A stretch of 64,000 nt of DNA from Streptococcus sp. 29896 (GTDB taxonomy: Bacteria; Bacillota; Bacilli; Lactobacillales; Streptococcaceae). The notes beneath the pieces were generated by a model. The model worked only from the letters and a program-made list of their open reading frames with translations. It made no database searches and was not told the origin of the DNA. Shown piece after piece: positions 8,936 to 18,861 of the stretch. Each line of letters starts with the position of its first letter. Position 1 is the first letter of the stretch. The position numbers and the translations under genes are program-made. Where the stretch lies: positions 496,001 through 560,000 of the forward strand of contig NZ_CP118733.1 in assembly GCF_032594915.1 (NCBI RefSeq), written 5' to 3'.

Positions 8936-9750
8936 ACATCCTTCTGACTATTTCCCAATTAGTTCCTTCTACCTATTACTATCAAGTCAAACAAATGGAC
9001 AAACCGGATAAAGACAAGGACTTAAAAGCTGAAATTCAAGCTATTTATGATGAACATAAGAGAAACTATGGTTACCGTCGCATTCACCTTGAGTTAAGAA
9101 ATCGTGGATTTTCTATCAATCATAAGAAAGTACAACGGCTGATGAAAGAACTAGGCTTATCAGCTCGTATTCGCCGATGTAAGAAATACAAGTCTTACAA
9201 GGGGGATGTGGGCAAGAAAGCTCCTAATCTCATTGAGAGAGCCTTTGAAGGGACTAAGCCTTTTGAGAAGTGCTATACAGATGTGACGGAGTTCGCTCTG
9301 CCAAATTGTTCTGAAAAACTCTATCTGTCACCTGTTCTGGATGGCTATAATAGCGAAATTATTGATTTTACCTTGTCCCGCTCACCTAATCTCATGCAAG
9401 TTAAGTCCATGCTTGAGAAGGCCTTTCCTGAGGAAACTTACCCAAATACCATTCTCCATAGTGACCAAGGTTGGCAATACCAACACGAAGCCTACCATCA
9501 TTTTCTTGACAGTAAAGTTATACGTCCTTCCATGTCTCGCAAGGGAACTAGCACGGATAATGGTATGATGGAGTCCTTCTTTGGCATATTGAAAACAGAA
9601 ATGTTTTACGGATTTGAGAAGACTTTCAAGTCTCTCGATCAACTAGAGCAAGCTATCACTGATTATATTTTTTACTACAACAATAAACGCATTAAAGCAA
9701 AACTAAAAGGACTTAGTCCTGTTCAGTACAGAACTAAATCCTTTCACTAA
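8911..9750 (+). CDS. IS3-family transposase OrfB (DDE integrase core)
   Basis: 279 residues counted from the first ATG, but the frame is open back to the frameshift site, so the active product is probably OrfAB. It has an HTH_21-type region ([15 protein letters not shown]) and an rve integrase core. The catalytic aspartates are in CYTDVTEF and LHSDQGWQ, and the glutamate in MMESFFG lies exactly 35 residues after the second aspartate, with a lysine in ILKTEMF as usual. All catalytic residues are intact, so the copy may be active. Its stop codon lies 32 bp from the right end. Confidence 0.93.
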   Translation: MVEEGFRLDILLTISQLVPSTYYYQVKQMDKPDKDKDLKAEIQAIYDEHKRNYGYRRIHLELRNRGFSINHKKVQRLMKELGLSARIRRCKKYKSYKGDVGKKAPNLIERAFEGTKPFEKCYTDVTEFALPNCSEKLYLSPVLDGYNSEIIDFTLSRSPNLMQVKSMLEKAFPEETYPNTILHSDQGWQYQHEAYHHFLDSKVIRPSMSRKGTSTDNGMMESFFGILKTEMFYGFEKTFKSLDQLEQAITDYIFYYNNKRIKAKLKGLSPVQYRTKSFH

Positions 9751-9804
9751 TATTTTTTATCTAACTTTTTGGGCTCAGTACACTTTTGACTAGGGATTGC
9801 ATTT

Positions 9805-10713
9805 TTAAGGATTGGCAACAGAGAAAGTATCCCCGTGCGCTAAGTCACCGTGAGTATAACCGAGGTCAAACCATTTTTTACGTTGGGCAGAGGTCCCATG
9901 TGTGAAACTATCAGGAACGGTACGGCCATAGGCTTCTTGTTGGAGGGTATCATCACCAACAGCATGAGCTGCATTCATGGCCTCTTCGATGTCTCCAACC
10001 TCCAGGAGACCCTGACCTTCCACGTATTTGGCCCATGCTCCAGCGTAGTAGTCCGCTTGTAGCTCCAAACGAACGTTGAGGGCATTACCTTCTTTATCAG
10101 ATAACTTAGCGCGTTTTTGATGATAGGCACCAAGGATTCCCAATTCGTTTTGAACATGGTGTCCAACTTCGTGAGCAATAACGTATGCCATAGCAAAGTC
10201 GCCTGCGGCATTGTAGCGGTTGGACAATTCCTGATAGAAGGTCGTATCAATATAGATTTTTTGATCTGCAGAACAGTAGAAGGGACCTGCTTGAGAAGAT
10301 CCGATTCCGCATCCAGTTTGGGTCTGATCGGAGTAGAAGACCAGGGTTGGAGCGTCATATGTGTAGCCATTGTTGGCAAATTCTTGTGTCCAAAAGTCTT
10401 CTGTTGAGCCTAGGACCTTACTCATGAAAATGGCATCTTGGTCGGAGATATTGGTGCCAGAGGTCGTTACCTGACTGGACTGGTATTGGTTATAGGAGGT
10501 CGATCCTGGCAAGAGATTTCCCAAGCCAGACATTCCGCCAAAAAGTAGAAAGACCAGAATCAAGACCAATTTACCCTTCCAACCCAGTCTTGAAAAGAGG
10601 AGGCTAAAGAGAAGGTTGCTACCGCCACTTGCCTGTCGATAGTTTATACCAGAACTGGGTTGCCCTCGGCGATCTTCTATGTTTTTACTTTGTCTCAGAT
10701 CATCTAATTTCAT
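9805..10713 (-). CDS. YpfJ-type neutral zinc metallopeptidase, membrane anchored
   Basis: A 302-residue protein of the putative neutral zinc metallopeptidase family (YpfJ). A single hydrophobic segment (about residues 44-63, KLVLILVFLLFGGMSG) follows a short basic N terminus. The protease domain carries the zinc motif HEVGHH (first His at residue 181) and the third-ligand region LELQADYYAGAW. The longer open frame to 10887 is rejected: the ATG at 10713 has an AAGGAG site, and the extension runs into the xseA promoter region. The physiological substrate is unknown. The IS copy ends 22 bp beyond its stop codon. Confidence 0.88.
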   Translation of the reverse strand: MKLDDLRQSKNIEDRRGQPSSGINYRQASGGSNLLFSLLFSRLGWKGKLVLILVFLLFGGMSGLGNLLPGSTSYNQYQSSQVTTSGTNISDQDAIFMSKVLGSTEDFWTQEFANNGYTYDAPTLVFYSDQTQTGCGIGSSQAGPFYCSADQKIYIDTTFYQELSNRYNAAGDFAMAYVIAHEVGHHVQNELGILGAYHQKRAKLSDKEGNALNVRLELQADYYAGAWAKYVEGQGLLEVGDIEEAMNAAHAVGDDTLQQEAYGRTVPDSFTHGTSAQRKKWFDLGYTHGDLAHGDTFSVANP

Positions 10714-10822
10714 ATTTTTCTCCTTGAAGTTCTTGATAATATTATATAGTAAATTGGAAAAATTTACAGTAATTTTAATCAGAAAAAGCCGTTTTTTCAA
10801 AGAGGAAATTAGAGGGAATTTT

Positions 10823-10831
10823 TGATATAAT
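10823..10831 (+). promoter_or_regulatory. extended -10 promoter element for xseA
   Basis: TGATATAAT matches the extended -10 consensus TGnTATAAT. It lies 30 bp upstream of the xseA ATG and heads the xseA-recN gene run. Confidence 0.6.
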
Positions 10832-10860
10832 AGTAGAGATACAGTAGAGAAGGAGTGGGC

Positions 10861-12204
10861 ATGGTTGAATATTTGTCGGTTAGCCATCTAACCAAGTATT
10901 TAAAATTAAAGTTTGATCGAGATCCCTATTTGGAACGTGTTTACCTGACTGGTCAAGTGTCCAACTTCCGTAAGCGACCAAGTCATCAGTATTTTTCCTT
11001 GAAAGACGATAAGGCTGTCATTCAGGCGACCATGTGGGCAGGGGTCTATAAACAGCTAGGCTTTGAATTGGAAGAGGGGATGAAGATCAATGCCGTCGGC
11101 CGTGTTCAGCTCTATGAACCAAGTGGGTCCTATTCCATCGTCATTGAAAAAGCAGAGCCGGATGGGATTGGTGCCTTGGCAATCAAGTTTGAGCAGTTGA
11201 AGAAAACTTTGGCAGACGAAGGACTGTTTAAACCAGAATTCAAGCAAGTCTTGCCACGTTTTACGAAAAAAATCGGCGTGATTACTAGTCCAAGCGGAGC
11301 GGTTATTCAGGATATTATTACAACGGTTAGCCGCCGCTTTCCTGGAGTGGAAATTGTCCTCTATCCGACAAAGGTTCAAGGAGATGGGGCGGCTGAGGAA
11401 GTTGCGACCAATATTCAACGTGCCAACCAGCGTGAAGATTTAGATGTTCTCATCGTCGGTCGTGGTGGCGGGTCCATCGAAGACCTCTGGGCTTTTAATG
11501 AAGAGCGAGTAGTGCGAGCGATTTTTGAATCTCGCATTCCTATCATTTCCAGCGTGGGGCATGAAACTGATACGACCTTGGCAGATTTTGTAGCAGATAG
11601 GCGGGCGGCAACACCAACTGCAGCAGCAGAACTAGCTACCCCAGTCACCAAGGCTGATTTGTTGGGTTATTTGAACCAGCAGGAAACCCGAGCTTTTCAG
11701 GCCATGACCAATCGGTTGAAATACTTGCGTGGACAGGTTGAAAAAATTAGCCAATCCGTCCTCTTTCGTCAACCCGAGCGCCTCTATGATGGCTATGTGC
11801 AAAAATTAGATAGACTAACTCATCAACTTCAAGTACGAATGAGAGAAGTCTATGGGCAACAAAAACAGGCTAGTCTTTTGCTTGATCAGCGCCTGCAGGG
11901 CATCCAGCTTGAACGAAGATTGGAAGGATTAATTGAAAAAGTTGGTCAGCAACAACGCCTACTGAAGAGCAATATGGCAAATATCTATGATAATAAGGTA
12001 GCAAAAGCAGATAAACTTATGGAAGCCTTGACCATGCTGGATACCAGTCGCATTGTAGCCCGTGGTTATGCTCTAGTGGAAAAAGAAGGACGAGTGGCAG
12101 ATAGTGTCACAGTAATTGAAGAGAATGATCGGTTGACAGTTCGCATGCGAGACGGTCACCTACAAGTGGAGGTAAATCATGTCCAAAAAGACGAAAACAT
12201 TTGA
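10861..12204 (+). CDS. xseA: exodeoxyribonuclease VII large subunit
   Basis: A 447-residue catalytic subunit of exonuclease VII, which degrades single-stranded DNA to oligonucleotides. An N-terminal OB-fold ([18 protein letters not shown] onward) is followed by the nuclease core with the conserved stretches [27 protein letters not shown] and [28 protein letters not shown] long coiled-coil C-terminal region engages the small subunit. The GTG at 10855 overlaps the AAGGAG site, so the ATG at 10861 is chosen. It overlaps xseB by 26 bp. Confidence 0.97.
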   Translation: MVEYLSVSHLTKYLKLKFDRDPYLERVYLTGQVSNFRKRPSHQYFSLKDDKAVIQATMWAGVYKQLGFELEEGMKINAVGRVQLYEPSGSYSIVIEKAEPDGIGALAIKFEQLKKTLADEGLFKPEFKQVLPRFTKKIGVITSPSGAVIQDIITTVSRRFPGVEIVLYPTKVQGDGAAEEVATNIQRANQREDLDVLIVGRGGGSIEDLWAFNEERVVRAIFESRIPIISSVGHETDTTLADFVADRRAATPTAAAELATPVTKADLLGYLNQQETRAFQAMTNRLKYLRGQVEKISQSVLFRQPERLYDGYVQKLDRLTHQLQVRMREVYGQQKQASLLLDQRLQGIQLERRLEGLIEKVGQQQRLLKSNMANIYDNKVAKADKLMEALTMLDTSRIVARGYALVEKEGRVADSVTVIEENDRLTVRMRDGHLQVEVNHVQKDENI

Positions 12205-12394
12205 AGAAAACTTAGCTGAATTAGAAGGAATCGTGACCAAGTTGGAACAGGGTGATGTGGCCTTGGAAGAGGCACTTGCCGAGTTTCAAAAAGGAATGAT
12301 CCTATCGAAAGACCTGCAAAAGACACTTGCGGAAGCTGAAAAGACCTTGGTCAAGGTCATGCAGGCAGATGGCAGTGAAGCGGAGATGAACTAA
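12179..12394 (+). CDS. xseB: exodeoxyribonuclease VII small subunit
   Basis: A 71-residue helical protein ([19 protein letters not shown]), normal length for XseB. Several copies pack against the XseA coiled coil to form active exonuclease VII. The start lies within the end of xseA and the stop codon shares a base with the next ATG (TAATG), so xseA, xseB and ispA are translationally coupled. Confidence 0.96.
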   Translation: MSKKTKTFEENLAELEGIVTKLEQGDVALEEALAEFQKGMILSKDLQKTLAEAEKTLVKVMQADGSEAEMN

Positions 12395-13266
12395 TGGTTG
12401 ATGTGAGACGGATTGATCAGGAAATTCGCGATTTTTATTACAAACGTGGAACCATTGTTTCGGAAGAATTGATTGATGCGATTTTGTATTCGATTGATGG
12501 TGGTGGAAAGCGGATTAGACCGATCTTATTACTTCAAATCGTGGAAGGATTTGGGGTTGAACTGCAGCAAGCCCACTACCAAGTGGCCGCTGCCTTGGAA
12601 ATGATTCACACGGGAAGTCTGATTCATGATGATTTGCCAGCTATGGATAATGATGATTATCGTAGAGGTCGACTTACTAACCATAAGAAATTTGACGAAG
12701 CGACAGCTATTTTAGCAGGCGATAGCCTCTTTTTAGACGCTTTTGGTCTCTTGTCTCTGGCTGATTTGCCAAATCAAGTTTTACTTGATTTGGTACAGCT
12801 TATGTCATTAGCATCTGGAACTTTTGGGATGGTCGGTGGTCAAATGCTGGACATGCTAGGTGAAGGAAAAAAATTGGAAATTTTTGACCTGATAAATATC
12901 CATAGCAATAAGACAGGTCGATTATTGACATTCCCATTTCATGCAGCAGGGATTATTACGCAACAGCCTAGTTCCGTTGTCAGTTCCTTGTGGCAAGCTG
13001 GGATGTTGATTGGTCATGCCTTTCAGGTTCGAGATGACATTTTAGATGTAACGGCAGATTTTGATGAATTGGGTAAAACGCCTCAGAAAGATTTGGCGGC
13101 TGAAAAAGCTACTTATCCAAGTTTGTTAGGATTGGAGGAGTCCAAATTCATTGTTCAAGATTCATTGAATAAGGCTGTGGCTATTTTTAAGGAATTAGAA
13201 GAACACAATGGCTTTAAGGGGCAAGACGTGTATCAATTGATAGAAAGTTTACGAATCAATGGCTAA
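12394..13266 (+). CDS. ispA: polyprenyl (farnesyl/geranyl) diphosphate synthase
   Basis: A 290-residue short-chain trans-prenyltransferase. The first aspartate-rich motif (HDDLPAMDNDDYRRG) and the second (RDDILD) bind magnesium and the diphosphates, and KTGRLLTFP is a further family stretch. It condenses isopentenyl diphosphate units made by the mevalonate pathway, whose upper enzymes are encoded at 20160-23857, and feeds undecaprenyl phosphate and menaquinone-type lipids. Product chain length (probably C15) is inferred from family similarity. It overlaps tlyA by 8 bp. Confidence 0.94.
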   Translation: MVDVRRIDQEIRDFYYKRGTIVSEELIDAILYSIDGGGKRIRPILLLQIVEGFGVELQQAHYQVAAALEMIHTGSLIHDDLPAMDNDDYRRGRLTNHKKFDEATAILAGDSLFLDAFGLLSLADLPNQVLLDLVQLMSLASGTFGMVGGQMLDMLGEGKKLEIFDLINIHSNKTGRLLTFPFHAAGIITQQPSSVVSSLWQAGMLIGHAFQVRDDILDVTADFDELGKTPQKDLAAEKATYPSLLGLEESKFIVQDSLNKAVAIFKELEEHNGFKGQDVYQLIESLRING

Positions 13267-14080
13267 GGAAAGAGTAGATGTATTAGCTTATAAACAGGGG
13301 CTTTTCGAGACGCGGGAGCAGGCTAAGCGTGGAGTTATGGCTGGCTTAGTTGTCTCCGTCATCAATGGCGAACGCTATGATAAACCCGGCGAGAAAATTG
13401 ACGAGGGAATTGAACTCAAGCTCAAGGGGGAAAAACTCAAGTATGTCAGCCGAGGTGGTCTCAAATTAGAGAAAGCCATGGAGTTTTTCGAATTATCAGT
13501 TGAAGGGCAGACAACGATTGATATTGGAGCTTCGACAGGTGGATTTACGGATGTTATGTTGCAGGCTGGTGCCCAGCAGGTCTATGCAGTGGATGTTGGT
13601 ACCAATCAGCTGGCGTGGAAATTGCGTCAGGATGAGCGGGTTATCAGCATGGAGCAGTATAATTTCCGCTATGCTGAGTTAGCTGATTTTGAAGCAGGGC
13701 AACCGACCTTTGCCTCTATTGATGTCAGCTTCATCTCCCTGAGCTTGATTTTGCCAGCTCTACATGGCATTTTGGCAGACAAGGGCCAGGTGGTTGCCTT
13801 GGTTAAACCACAATTTGAAGCCGGACGGGAACAGATTGGGAAAAATGGCATTGTCAAGGACAAGGCTGTCCATCTCAAAGTTTTAGAGCAAGTAACTGCA
13901 ATGGCTATTGCAACAGGTTTTTCTGTCAAGGGCTTGACCTTTTCTCCAGTCCAAGGCGGACATGGTAATATTGAATTTTTAGCCCTGCTTGAAAAATCAG
14001 AATCAGCCCAGTTTGAGACCACAATCAACCTTTCTCAGTTGGTTCAATTGGCACATGAGGAATTTCAGAAGGATGAATAA
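13259..14080 (+). CDS. tlyA: TlyA-family rRNA (2'-O) methyltransferase
   Basis: A 273-residue protein with an N-terminal S4 RNA-binding domain (about residues 4-65, RGGLKLEKA at its end) and an FtsJ-like Rossmann methyltransferase domain with the SAM motif DIGASTGGFTDVML. TlyA homologues methylate ribosomal RNA cytidines; older annotations call them hemolysin A. The genetic position between ispA and argR is conserved in Firmicutes. It overlaps argR by 8 bp. Confidence 0.93.
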   Translation: MAKERVDVLAYKQGLFETREQAKRGVMAGLVVSVINGERYDKPGEKIDEGIELKLKGEKLKYVSRGGLKLEKAMEFFELSVEGQTTIDIGASTGGFTDVMLQAGAQQVYAVDVGTNQLAWKLRQDERVISMEQYNFRYAELADFEAGQPTFASIDVSFISLSLILPALHGILADKGQVVALVKPQFEAGREQIGKNGIVKDKAVHLKVLEQVTAMAIATGFSVKGLTFSPVQGGHGNIEFLALLEKSESAQFETTINLSQLVQLAHEEFQKDE

Positions 14081-14498
14081 AAAAGAACGTTTAGAATTAA
14101 TACAGGACCTGGTAGTCCGCTATCCAATCGATACCCAAGATGAGATTGTAGAGCGCCTGAAAGACTTTGGGGTTCAGGCAACACAGGCGACTGTTTCGCG
14201 TGATATTAAAGAATTGGGGATTATCAAGGTTCCAACGGCCGATAACACCTACATTTACGGTTTGCCAAAGCCCAAGCAGAAATCGCCAGAAACCAAGTCA
14301 ATCCTACACTTGAGAAGCATGGACAAGATGATCCATATTGACCTGGTTCCAGGTTCCGCCTTGGTGATTAAGCGCCAAATTTTGGAGCAGTTTGGGGACC
14401 AAGTCTTCAGCGTCATCGCGGATGATGATAGCATTTTGCTGATTGTGAAAGATGAAGATTATCTTCCGCAAATCCAGCAGACAATAAGGATGTGGTAG
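14073..14498 (+). CDS. argR: arginine repressor ArgR/AhrC family
   Basis: A 141-residue transcription factor. The N-terminal winged helix contains the DNA-contacting SR motif (QATQATVSRDIKELG), and the C-terminal domain forms hexamers and binds arginine; the usual GDDT-like arginine site appears here as VIADDDS. The frame extends upstream to 13989, inside tlyA, but homologues begin at MNKKERLELIQD, so the ATG at 14073 is used. Streptococci often have several ArgR paralogues. This one, next to recN, corresponds to the AhrC-like position. Which paralogue controls which arginine genes cannot be told here. Confidence 0.93.
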   Translation: MNKKERLELIQDLVVRYPIDTQDEIVERLKDFGVQATQATVSRDIKELGIIKVPTADNTYIYGLPKPKQKSPETKSILHLRSMDKMIHIDLVPGSALVIKRQILEQFGDQVFSVIADDDSILLIVKDEDYLPQIQQTIRMW

Positions 14499-14499
14499 G

Positions 14500-16161
14500 A
14501 TGTTACTAGATATTTCGATCAAGAACTTTGCCATTATTGAAGAAGTCTCCTTGACCTTTGACAAAGGTATGACCGTCTTAACAGGGGAGACAGGCGCCGG
14601 AAAATCGATCATCATCGACGCCATGAACCTGATGCTGGGAGCACGCGCGACGACAGATGTTATCCGCCACGGCTGTCCCAAAGCTGAGATTGAGGGTCTT
14701 TTTTCCTTGGAACAAAGCAGAGCCCTGGAGCAAGTATTGGAAGAGCAGGGGATTGAGGTGACCGATGAGCTGATTATCCGTCGGGAAATCCTACAAAATG
14801 GCCGATCTGTCAGCCGAATCAACGGTCAATTGGTTAATTTGTCTGTCCTCAAACAAGTCGGCCAATTCTTAGTAGATATTCATGGCCAACATGACCAAGA
14901 AGAATTGATGAAAGCCCAGCACCATATCCGTTTATTGGATAGTTTTGGCGACCAAGCTTTTTGGGACTTGAAAACAGCTTACCAAGAGGCCTTTGAGTCC
15001 TATCGTACCATGCGCAAGCTAGTTCTTGAAAAACAGCGCAATGAATTAGAGCATAAGGCCCGCATCGAGATGCTGGAGTACCAGATTGCTGAGATTGAGG
15101 CGGCAGAACTCAAGGCGGGTGAAGATCGCCAGCTCCAACAAGAACGTGACCGTCTTTTGAATCATAAGCAGATTGCAGATACATTGACCAACGCCTTTGT
15201 TCTACTGGACAATGAAGATTTTTCCAGCCTATCCAATCTTCGATCTGCCATGAATGATTTACAAAGTTTGGAAGAATTTGACCCAGACTATAAAGAACTG
15301 TCCACAAATTTGACAGAGTCTTACTATGTCGTTGAAGAAGTGACTAAGCGTTTGGGAGACATCATCGACGATCTGGATTTTGATGGCAATCGTTTACTGC
15401 AACTGGAACAACGTTTGGATGTGATTCACTCCATGACCAAGAAATATGGAGGCGACCTGGCTCATGTCTTGGACTATTTGGACAAGATTACAGAAGAATA
15501 CAATCTCTTAACTGGTCGAAATCAAGGAGAGCAAGATTTTGAAGGCCAATTAAAACATTTGGAAAAACAATTGGTTTCCTTGGCAGATCAGTTGCTAGTA
15601 GCTAGACAAGGCTTGGCTAAGGAATTGGAAGCAGATATTGCACAAGAGTTGAAAGACCTGTATATGGAAAAAGCTCGCTTTCAAGTGCAATTTTTCAAGG
15701 GTAAGTTTAACCGAGAAGGTAACCAAACAGTAGAATTCTACATCGCAACCAACCCTGGTGAAGACTTGAAACCCTTGGTAAAAGTAGCTTCTGGAGGAGA
15801 ATTATCCCGCCTGATGTTGGCCATTAAATCCGCTTTGGCTCGCAAGGAAGGCAAGACCGCAATTGTGTTCGACGAAGTTGACACGGGGGTATCCGGTCGA
15901 GTTGCTCAGGCCATCGCTCAAAAGATTTACAAGATTGGGCAATTTGGCCAAGTTTTGGCGATTTCCCACCTGCCTCAGGTAATCGCTATAGCGGATCACC
16001 AGTTCTTTATTGAAAAGGTTTCAGATCAAGAAAAGACAATTTCACGGGTCCGCTTGTTGGAAATGGAAGAGCGCATCGAAGAAATTGCGAAAATGCTTGC
16101 CGGCGACACTGTATCTGCTGCAGCACGCGCACAAGCCAGAGAATTAGTCGAAAAAGGGTAG
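14500..16161 (+). CDS. recN: DNA repair protein RecN
   Basis: A 553-residue SMC-like ATPase for recombinational repair of double-strand breaks. The Walker A motif GETGAGKS is near residue 30. A long central coiled coil follows (roughly residues 150-370), and the C-terminal ATPase half has the signature SGGELSRLMLA and Walker B running into DEVDTGVSG. The start lies one base after the argR stop codon, so it is co-transcribed. A terminator hairpin overlaps its stop codon. Confidence 0.97.
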   Translation: MLLDISIKNFAIIEEVSLTFDKGMTVLTGETGAGKSIIIDAMNLMLGARATTDVIRHGCPKAEIEGLFSLEQSRALEQVLEEQGIEVTDELIIRREILQNGRSVSRINGQLVNLSVLKQVGQFLVDIHGQHDQEELMKAQHHIRLLDSFGDQAFWDLKTAYQEAFESYRTMRKLVLEKQRNELEHKARIEMLEYQIAEIEAAELKAGEDRQLQQERDRLLNHKQIADTLTNAFVLLDNEDFSSLSNLRSAMNDLQSLEEFDPDYKELSTNLTESYYVVEEVTKRLGDIIDDLDFDGNRLLQLEQRLDVIHSMTKKYGGDLAHVLDYLDKITEEYNLLTGRNQGEQDFEGQLKHLEKQLVSLADQLLVARQGLAKELEADIAQELKDLYMEKARFQVQFFKGKFNREGNQTVEFYIATNPGEDLKPLVKVASGGELSRLMLAIKSALARKEGKTAIVFDEVDTGVSGRVAQAIAQKIYKIGQFGQVLAISHLPQVIAIADHQFFIEKVSDQEKTISRVRLLEMEERIEEIAKMLAGDTVSAAARAQARELVEKG

Positions 16162-16182
16162 GGACTCTATCCTTTTTCTTTT
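16151..16182 (+). terminator. terminator overlapping the recN stop codon
   Basis: AAAAAGGGTA pairs with TATCCTTTTT (one G-U pair) around a GGGACTC-like loop, followed by CTTTT. It closes the xseA-recN run. Confidence 0.75.
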
Positions 16183-16265
16183 AGGTTATTATTGTAAAAT
16201 TTCCAAAAATTGGCCCAAATTTGATATAATAGTGGTATTCATTGAAAAGAAAAGTAGGAAGATGT

Positions 16266-17099
16266 ATGTCACGAGTTAAAATTGTAACGGATTCAAGCAC
16301 GACAATGGAAGAAAGTCTGTTGGCAGAATTGGACATCACCCGTGTTCCTTTATCAGTTATGGTGGATGGTGTGGTGTATTCCGATGCGGATTTGTCAGAA
16401 GGCCAGTTTCTTCAATTGATGCGTCAAAGCAAGCATTTACCAAAAACAAGTCAACCTCCTGTTGGCTTGTTTGCAGAGACTTTTTCAGACTTAGCGAAGG
16501 ATGGCAGTCAAATCATCGCTATCCATCTTTCTCACGCCCTTTCTGGAACTGTTGAAGCCGCTCGCCAAGGGGCTAGTCTTTCAGGTGCAGATGTAACGGT
16601 TATAGATTCAGGCTTTACAGACCAGGCAGCCAAATTCCAGGTAGTAGCAGCCGCAAAAATGGCACAGGCTGGAGCGAGCAAGGAAGAAATCTTGGCTAAG
16701 CTAGAAGAAATCAAAGAAAAAACCCAATTGTTTATTGGGGTTTCAACCTTGGAAAACCTAGTCAAGGGGGGACGTATCGGTCGAGTTACTGGTTTACTCA
16801 GCTCCCTGCTCAATATCCGTGTCATTATGGAGATGACCGACCATCAATTGAATCCAGTTGTCAAAGGTCGCGGAGCCAAAACCTTCAAGAAATGGCTGGA
16901 TGAATTTAGCCAGAGCCTGTCCCAAAAGTCAGTTGCTGAGATTGGTGTTTCCTATTCAGGATCACCTCAATTCGCCCAGGAAATCAAGGAAAAACTGGCA
17001 GATAAAGTTTCTAGTCCGATTTCGGTCTTGGAAACAGGTTCCATCATTCAAACTCACACAGGCGAGGATGCCTGGGCTATTTTAGTGCGCTATGAATAG
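16266..17099 (+). CDS. DegV family fatty-acid-binding protein
   Basis: A 277-residue DegV-fold protein: [12 protein letters not shown] at the N terminus, the TSQPP segment and [14 protein letters not shown] line the fatty-acid-binding pocket. Family members (FakB type) present fatty acids to the kinase FakA for phosphorylation; whether this paralogue is a FakB is inference. An extended -10 (TGATATAAT, 16222-16230) precedes it. The ATG at 16266 follows AGGAAG, so the longer frame from 16242 is not used. It overlaps the SGNH gene by 8 bp. Confidence 0.9.
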   Translation: MSRVKIVTDSSTTMEESLLAELDITRVPLSVMVDGVVYSDADLSEGQFLQLMRQSKHLPKTSQPPVGLFAETFSDLAKDGSQIIAIHLSHALSGTVEAARQGASLSGADVTVIDSGFTDQAAKFQVVAAAKMAQAGASKEEILAKLEEIKEKTQLFIGVSTLENLVKGGRIGRVTGLLSSLLNIRVIMEMTDHQLNPVVKGRGAKTFKKWLDEFSQSLSQKSVAEIGVSYSGSPQFAQEIKEKLADKVSSPISVLETGSIIQTHTGEDAWAILVRYE

Positions 17100-17904
17100 C
17101 CGGAAAATAATCGAAAACCTAGTAGTCTTTTTCCTTAGTCTTCTAGGTTTTCTGCTATTATTGAACTTAATGATTCCGAACCAGGCTCCGATTTTGTCCA
17201 AGGGGCAGGAAAAACTGGCGCCGCCCAGTTTGACCTACCTGGCTTTGGGGGATTCGCTGACCGAAGGAGTGGGGGATGAAACTGGACAGGGGGGCTTTGT
17301 GCCGCTCTTAGCCCAAGAATTGACCAATCGCTATGGCTATGAGGTCACCAGCTACAATCAAGGTGTTTCAGGCAATACAAGCTCGCAAATCTTGAAACGA
17401 ATGGAAGAAGCGGATCTGGCCAAACAATTGGCAGCAGCGGACTTACTAACCCTGACTGTCGGTGGTAATGACCTGCGGAAGCTCTTAGTTGGGCACTTAA
17501 CGGATTTGAGTGATCAGGTTGTAGCAAAAGGGATTCGGGATTATCAGAAACGCTTGCTGCAGTTGATTGAGACAGCACGTCAAGACAATCCCGACCTACC
17601 CATTTATGTTTTAGGGCTCTATAACCCCTTTTTGGTTAATTTCCCAGATTTGGACCAATTGGACCAGTTGATTCGGGAGTGGAATCAAGCCACCCAGGAG
17701 ACCCTATCTAGTCTGAAAGCTGTTTACTATATAGATATTTATCAGGATATGGTCGAGATTGACCAGGACCAGACCGAAGAGTTGAGTCTAGAAGACCTTT
17801 TGACCTCTGAAGATTACTTCCACCCTAGTCATACAGGCTATGAGGTCATAAAAAAAGTGATGATGGAGGAAATTGATGCAAGCAAAGAGCAATGGCAAGA
17901 TTAA
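17092..17904 (+). CDS. SGNH/GDSL-type hydrolase, membrane-anchored (YpmR-like)
   Basis: A 270-residue protein with an N-terminal transmembrane or signal-anchor segment (about residues 9-29, [20 protein letters not shown]). An extracellular SGNH hydrolase domain follows: block [12 protein letters not shown] with the nucleophilic serine, block III GGNDLR, block [10 protein letters not shown] with the catalytic Asp and His. Its neighbour is YpmS-like, the same pairing as ypmR-ypmS in Bacillus. Substrate (lipid or cell-wall ester) is unknown. Confidence 0.9.
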   Translation: MNSRKIIENLVVFFLSLLGFLLLLNLMIPNQAPILSKGQEKLAPPSLTYLALGDSLTEGVGDETGQGGFVPLLAQELTNRYGYEVTSYNQGVSGNTSSQILKRMEEADLAKQLAAADLLTLTVGGNDLRKLLVGHLTDLSDQVVAKGIRDYQKRLLQLIETARQDNPDLPIYVLGLYNPFLVNFPDLDQLDQLIREWNQATQETLSSLKAVYYIDIYQDMVEIDQDQTEELSLEDLLTSEDYFHPSHTGYEVIKKVMMEEIDASKEQWQD

Positions 17905-18469
17905 TGTTTGGAAATGGGCCTGTTTACTCTTATTAGCCTTTCAACTGGCCTTTGCATTGGTCATTTGGAAGCGAGTAACAACTGTACGTGAAGAAATAGC
18001 TAGCCAGATAGTTTCTAGCCAAACTGGTGAAAAGGTTGGGCAATTTAGCACCTCGAAAGAAGAACTCAATCAACTGATGAATAGCTATTTGGAAGAATAC
18101 CAAACAGAGGATTTTTCTTATCAAGTCTATCTCAATTCTCAATTTCTCCTTTTTGAAGGTAGCTACCAATTCCTTGGCTCTAGCATTCCACTGTCTATTT
18201 ATTTTATCCCTTCCAAACTTGAAAACGGTGATATCTTATTAAAAGTTTCGGAAATTTCAGCAGGCACGCTTCCGCTTCCAACAAAGGAAATTCTGACCTA
18301 CATTGATAAGAATTACAAGCTACCAACCTTTATTCAGATTGATAAGGATCAGAGTCAACTCGTTATCGCATTGAATCAGTTGGAAAATGATTTAGGGCTA
18401 TTTGCCCGAGTAAATACCATTGATTTATATAATGATCAAATCCTACTAGATCTCTATCGAAAAAGCTAG
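17876..18469 (+). CDS. YpmS family (DUF2140) membrane-anchored protein
   Basis: A 197-residue protein with one N-terminal transmembrane helix (ACLLLLAFQLAFALVIW) and an extracytoplasmic domain typical of DUF2140/YpmS. The ATG at 17876 lies five bases after GGAGGA. An in-frame TTG at 17873 is too close to that site. It overlaps the SGNH hydrolase gene by 29 bp, implying coupled translation and joint function at the membrane surface. No catalytic motif is visible. Confidence 0.82.
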   Translation: MQAKSNGKINVWKWACLLLLAFQLAFALVIWKRVTTVREEIASQIVSSQTGEKVGQFSTSKEELNQLMNSYLEEYQTEDFSYQVYLNSQFLLFEGSYQFLGSSIPLSIYFIPSKLENGDILLKVSEISAGTLPLPTKEILTYIDKNYKLPTFIQIDKDQSQLVIALNQLENDLGLFARVNTIDLYNDQILLDLYRKS

Positions 18470-18559
18470 AAATGGCATTAAAAACTTGACCAAATCGAGA
18501 TTTTTAGGTACTATATTAAGGTGAGTAATAACTCAGAAAATTATTGGAGGACTTAGCAA

Positions 18560-18835
18560 ATGGCTAATAAACAAGATTTGATTGCAAAAGTTGCAGAAGC
18601 AACTTCATTGACTAAAAAAGACTCAGCAGCAGCAGTTGATGCAGTATTTGCAGCAGTAGCTGACTACCTTGCAGCTGGTGAAAAAGTACAATTGATCGGT
18701 TTCGGTAACTTTGAAGTTCGCGAACGCGCAGCTCGTAAAGGTCGTAACCCACAATCTGGTGAAGAAATCACAATCGCAGCATCAAAAGTTCCAGCATTCA
18801 AAGCTGGTAAAGCACTCAAGGATGCGGTTAAATAA
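18560..18835 (+). CDS. hup: DNA-binding protein HU
   Basis: A 91-residue HU homologue, with the arm motif [12 protein letters not shown] and the core [18 protein letters not shown]. It forms dimers that bend and compact DNA and is normally the single essential HU of streptococci. Codon use is that of a highly expressed gene. It has its own promoter (TTGACC at 18486, TACTAT at 18509, 17-bp spacing), a TTGGAGG site, and a terminator starting at the stop codon. Confidence 0.97.
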   Translation: MANKQDLIAKVAEATSLTKKDSAAAVDAVFAAVADYLAAGEKVQLIGFGNFEVRERAARKGRNPQSGEEITIAASKVPAFKAGKALKDAVK

Positions 18836-18859
18836 AACAGTCTGGGGATAGACTGTTTT
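18835..18859 (+). terminator. hup terminator hairpin
   Basis: AAAACAGTC pairs with GACTGTTTT around TGGGGAT(A), starting at the hup stop codon. The 3' T tract is short and runs on into further hairpins. Confidence 0.7.
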
Positions 18860-18861
18860 AT

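Larger units (their letters stand above)
8343..9782 (+). mobile_element. IS3-family insertion sequence, complete copy 2 (1440 bp)
   Basis: The ends are 23-bp imperfect inverted repeats, TGAACCGCACCCCAAAAGTTAGA on the left and the complement of TCTAACTTTTTGGGCTCAGTACA on the right, matching at 18 of 23 positions. They have the TG...CA termini of IS3 elements. Inside are orfA, an A6G frameshift site and orfB with a D-35-E catalytic triad. Gene style is that of the IS150 subgroup, resembling streptococcal IS861-like elements. I could not identify a clear target-site duplication. The copy is intact and inverted relative to copy 1. It lies between folD and the stop codon of the ypfJ-like gene. Confidence 0.93.

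Noticed and set aside
14304..14822. 172-residue ORF antisense to argR and recN
   Set aside because: It spans the junction of two well-supported genes and shows no protein-family features.
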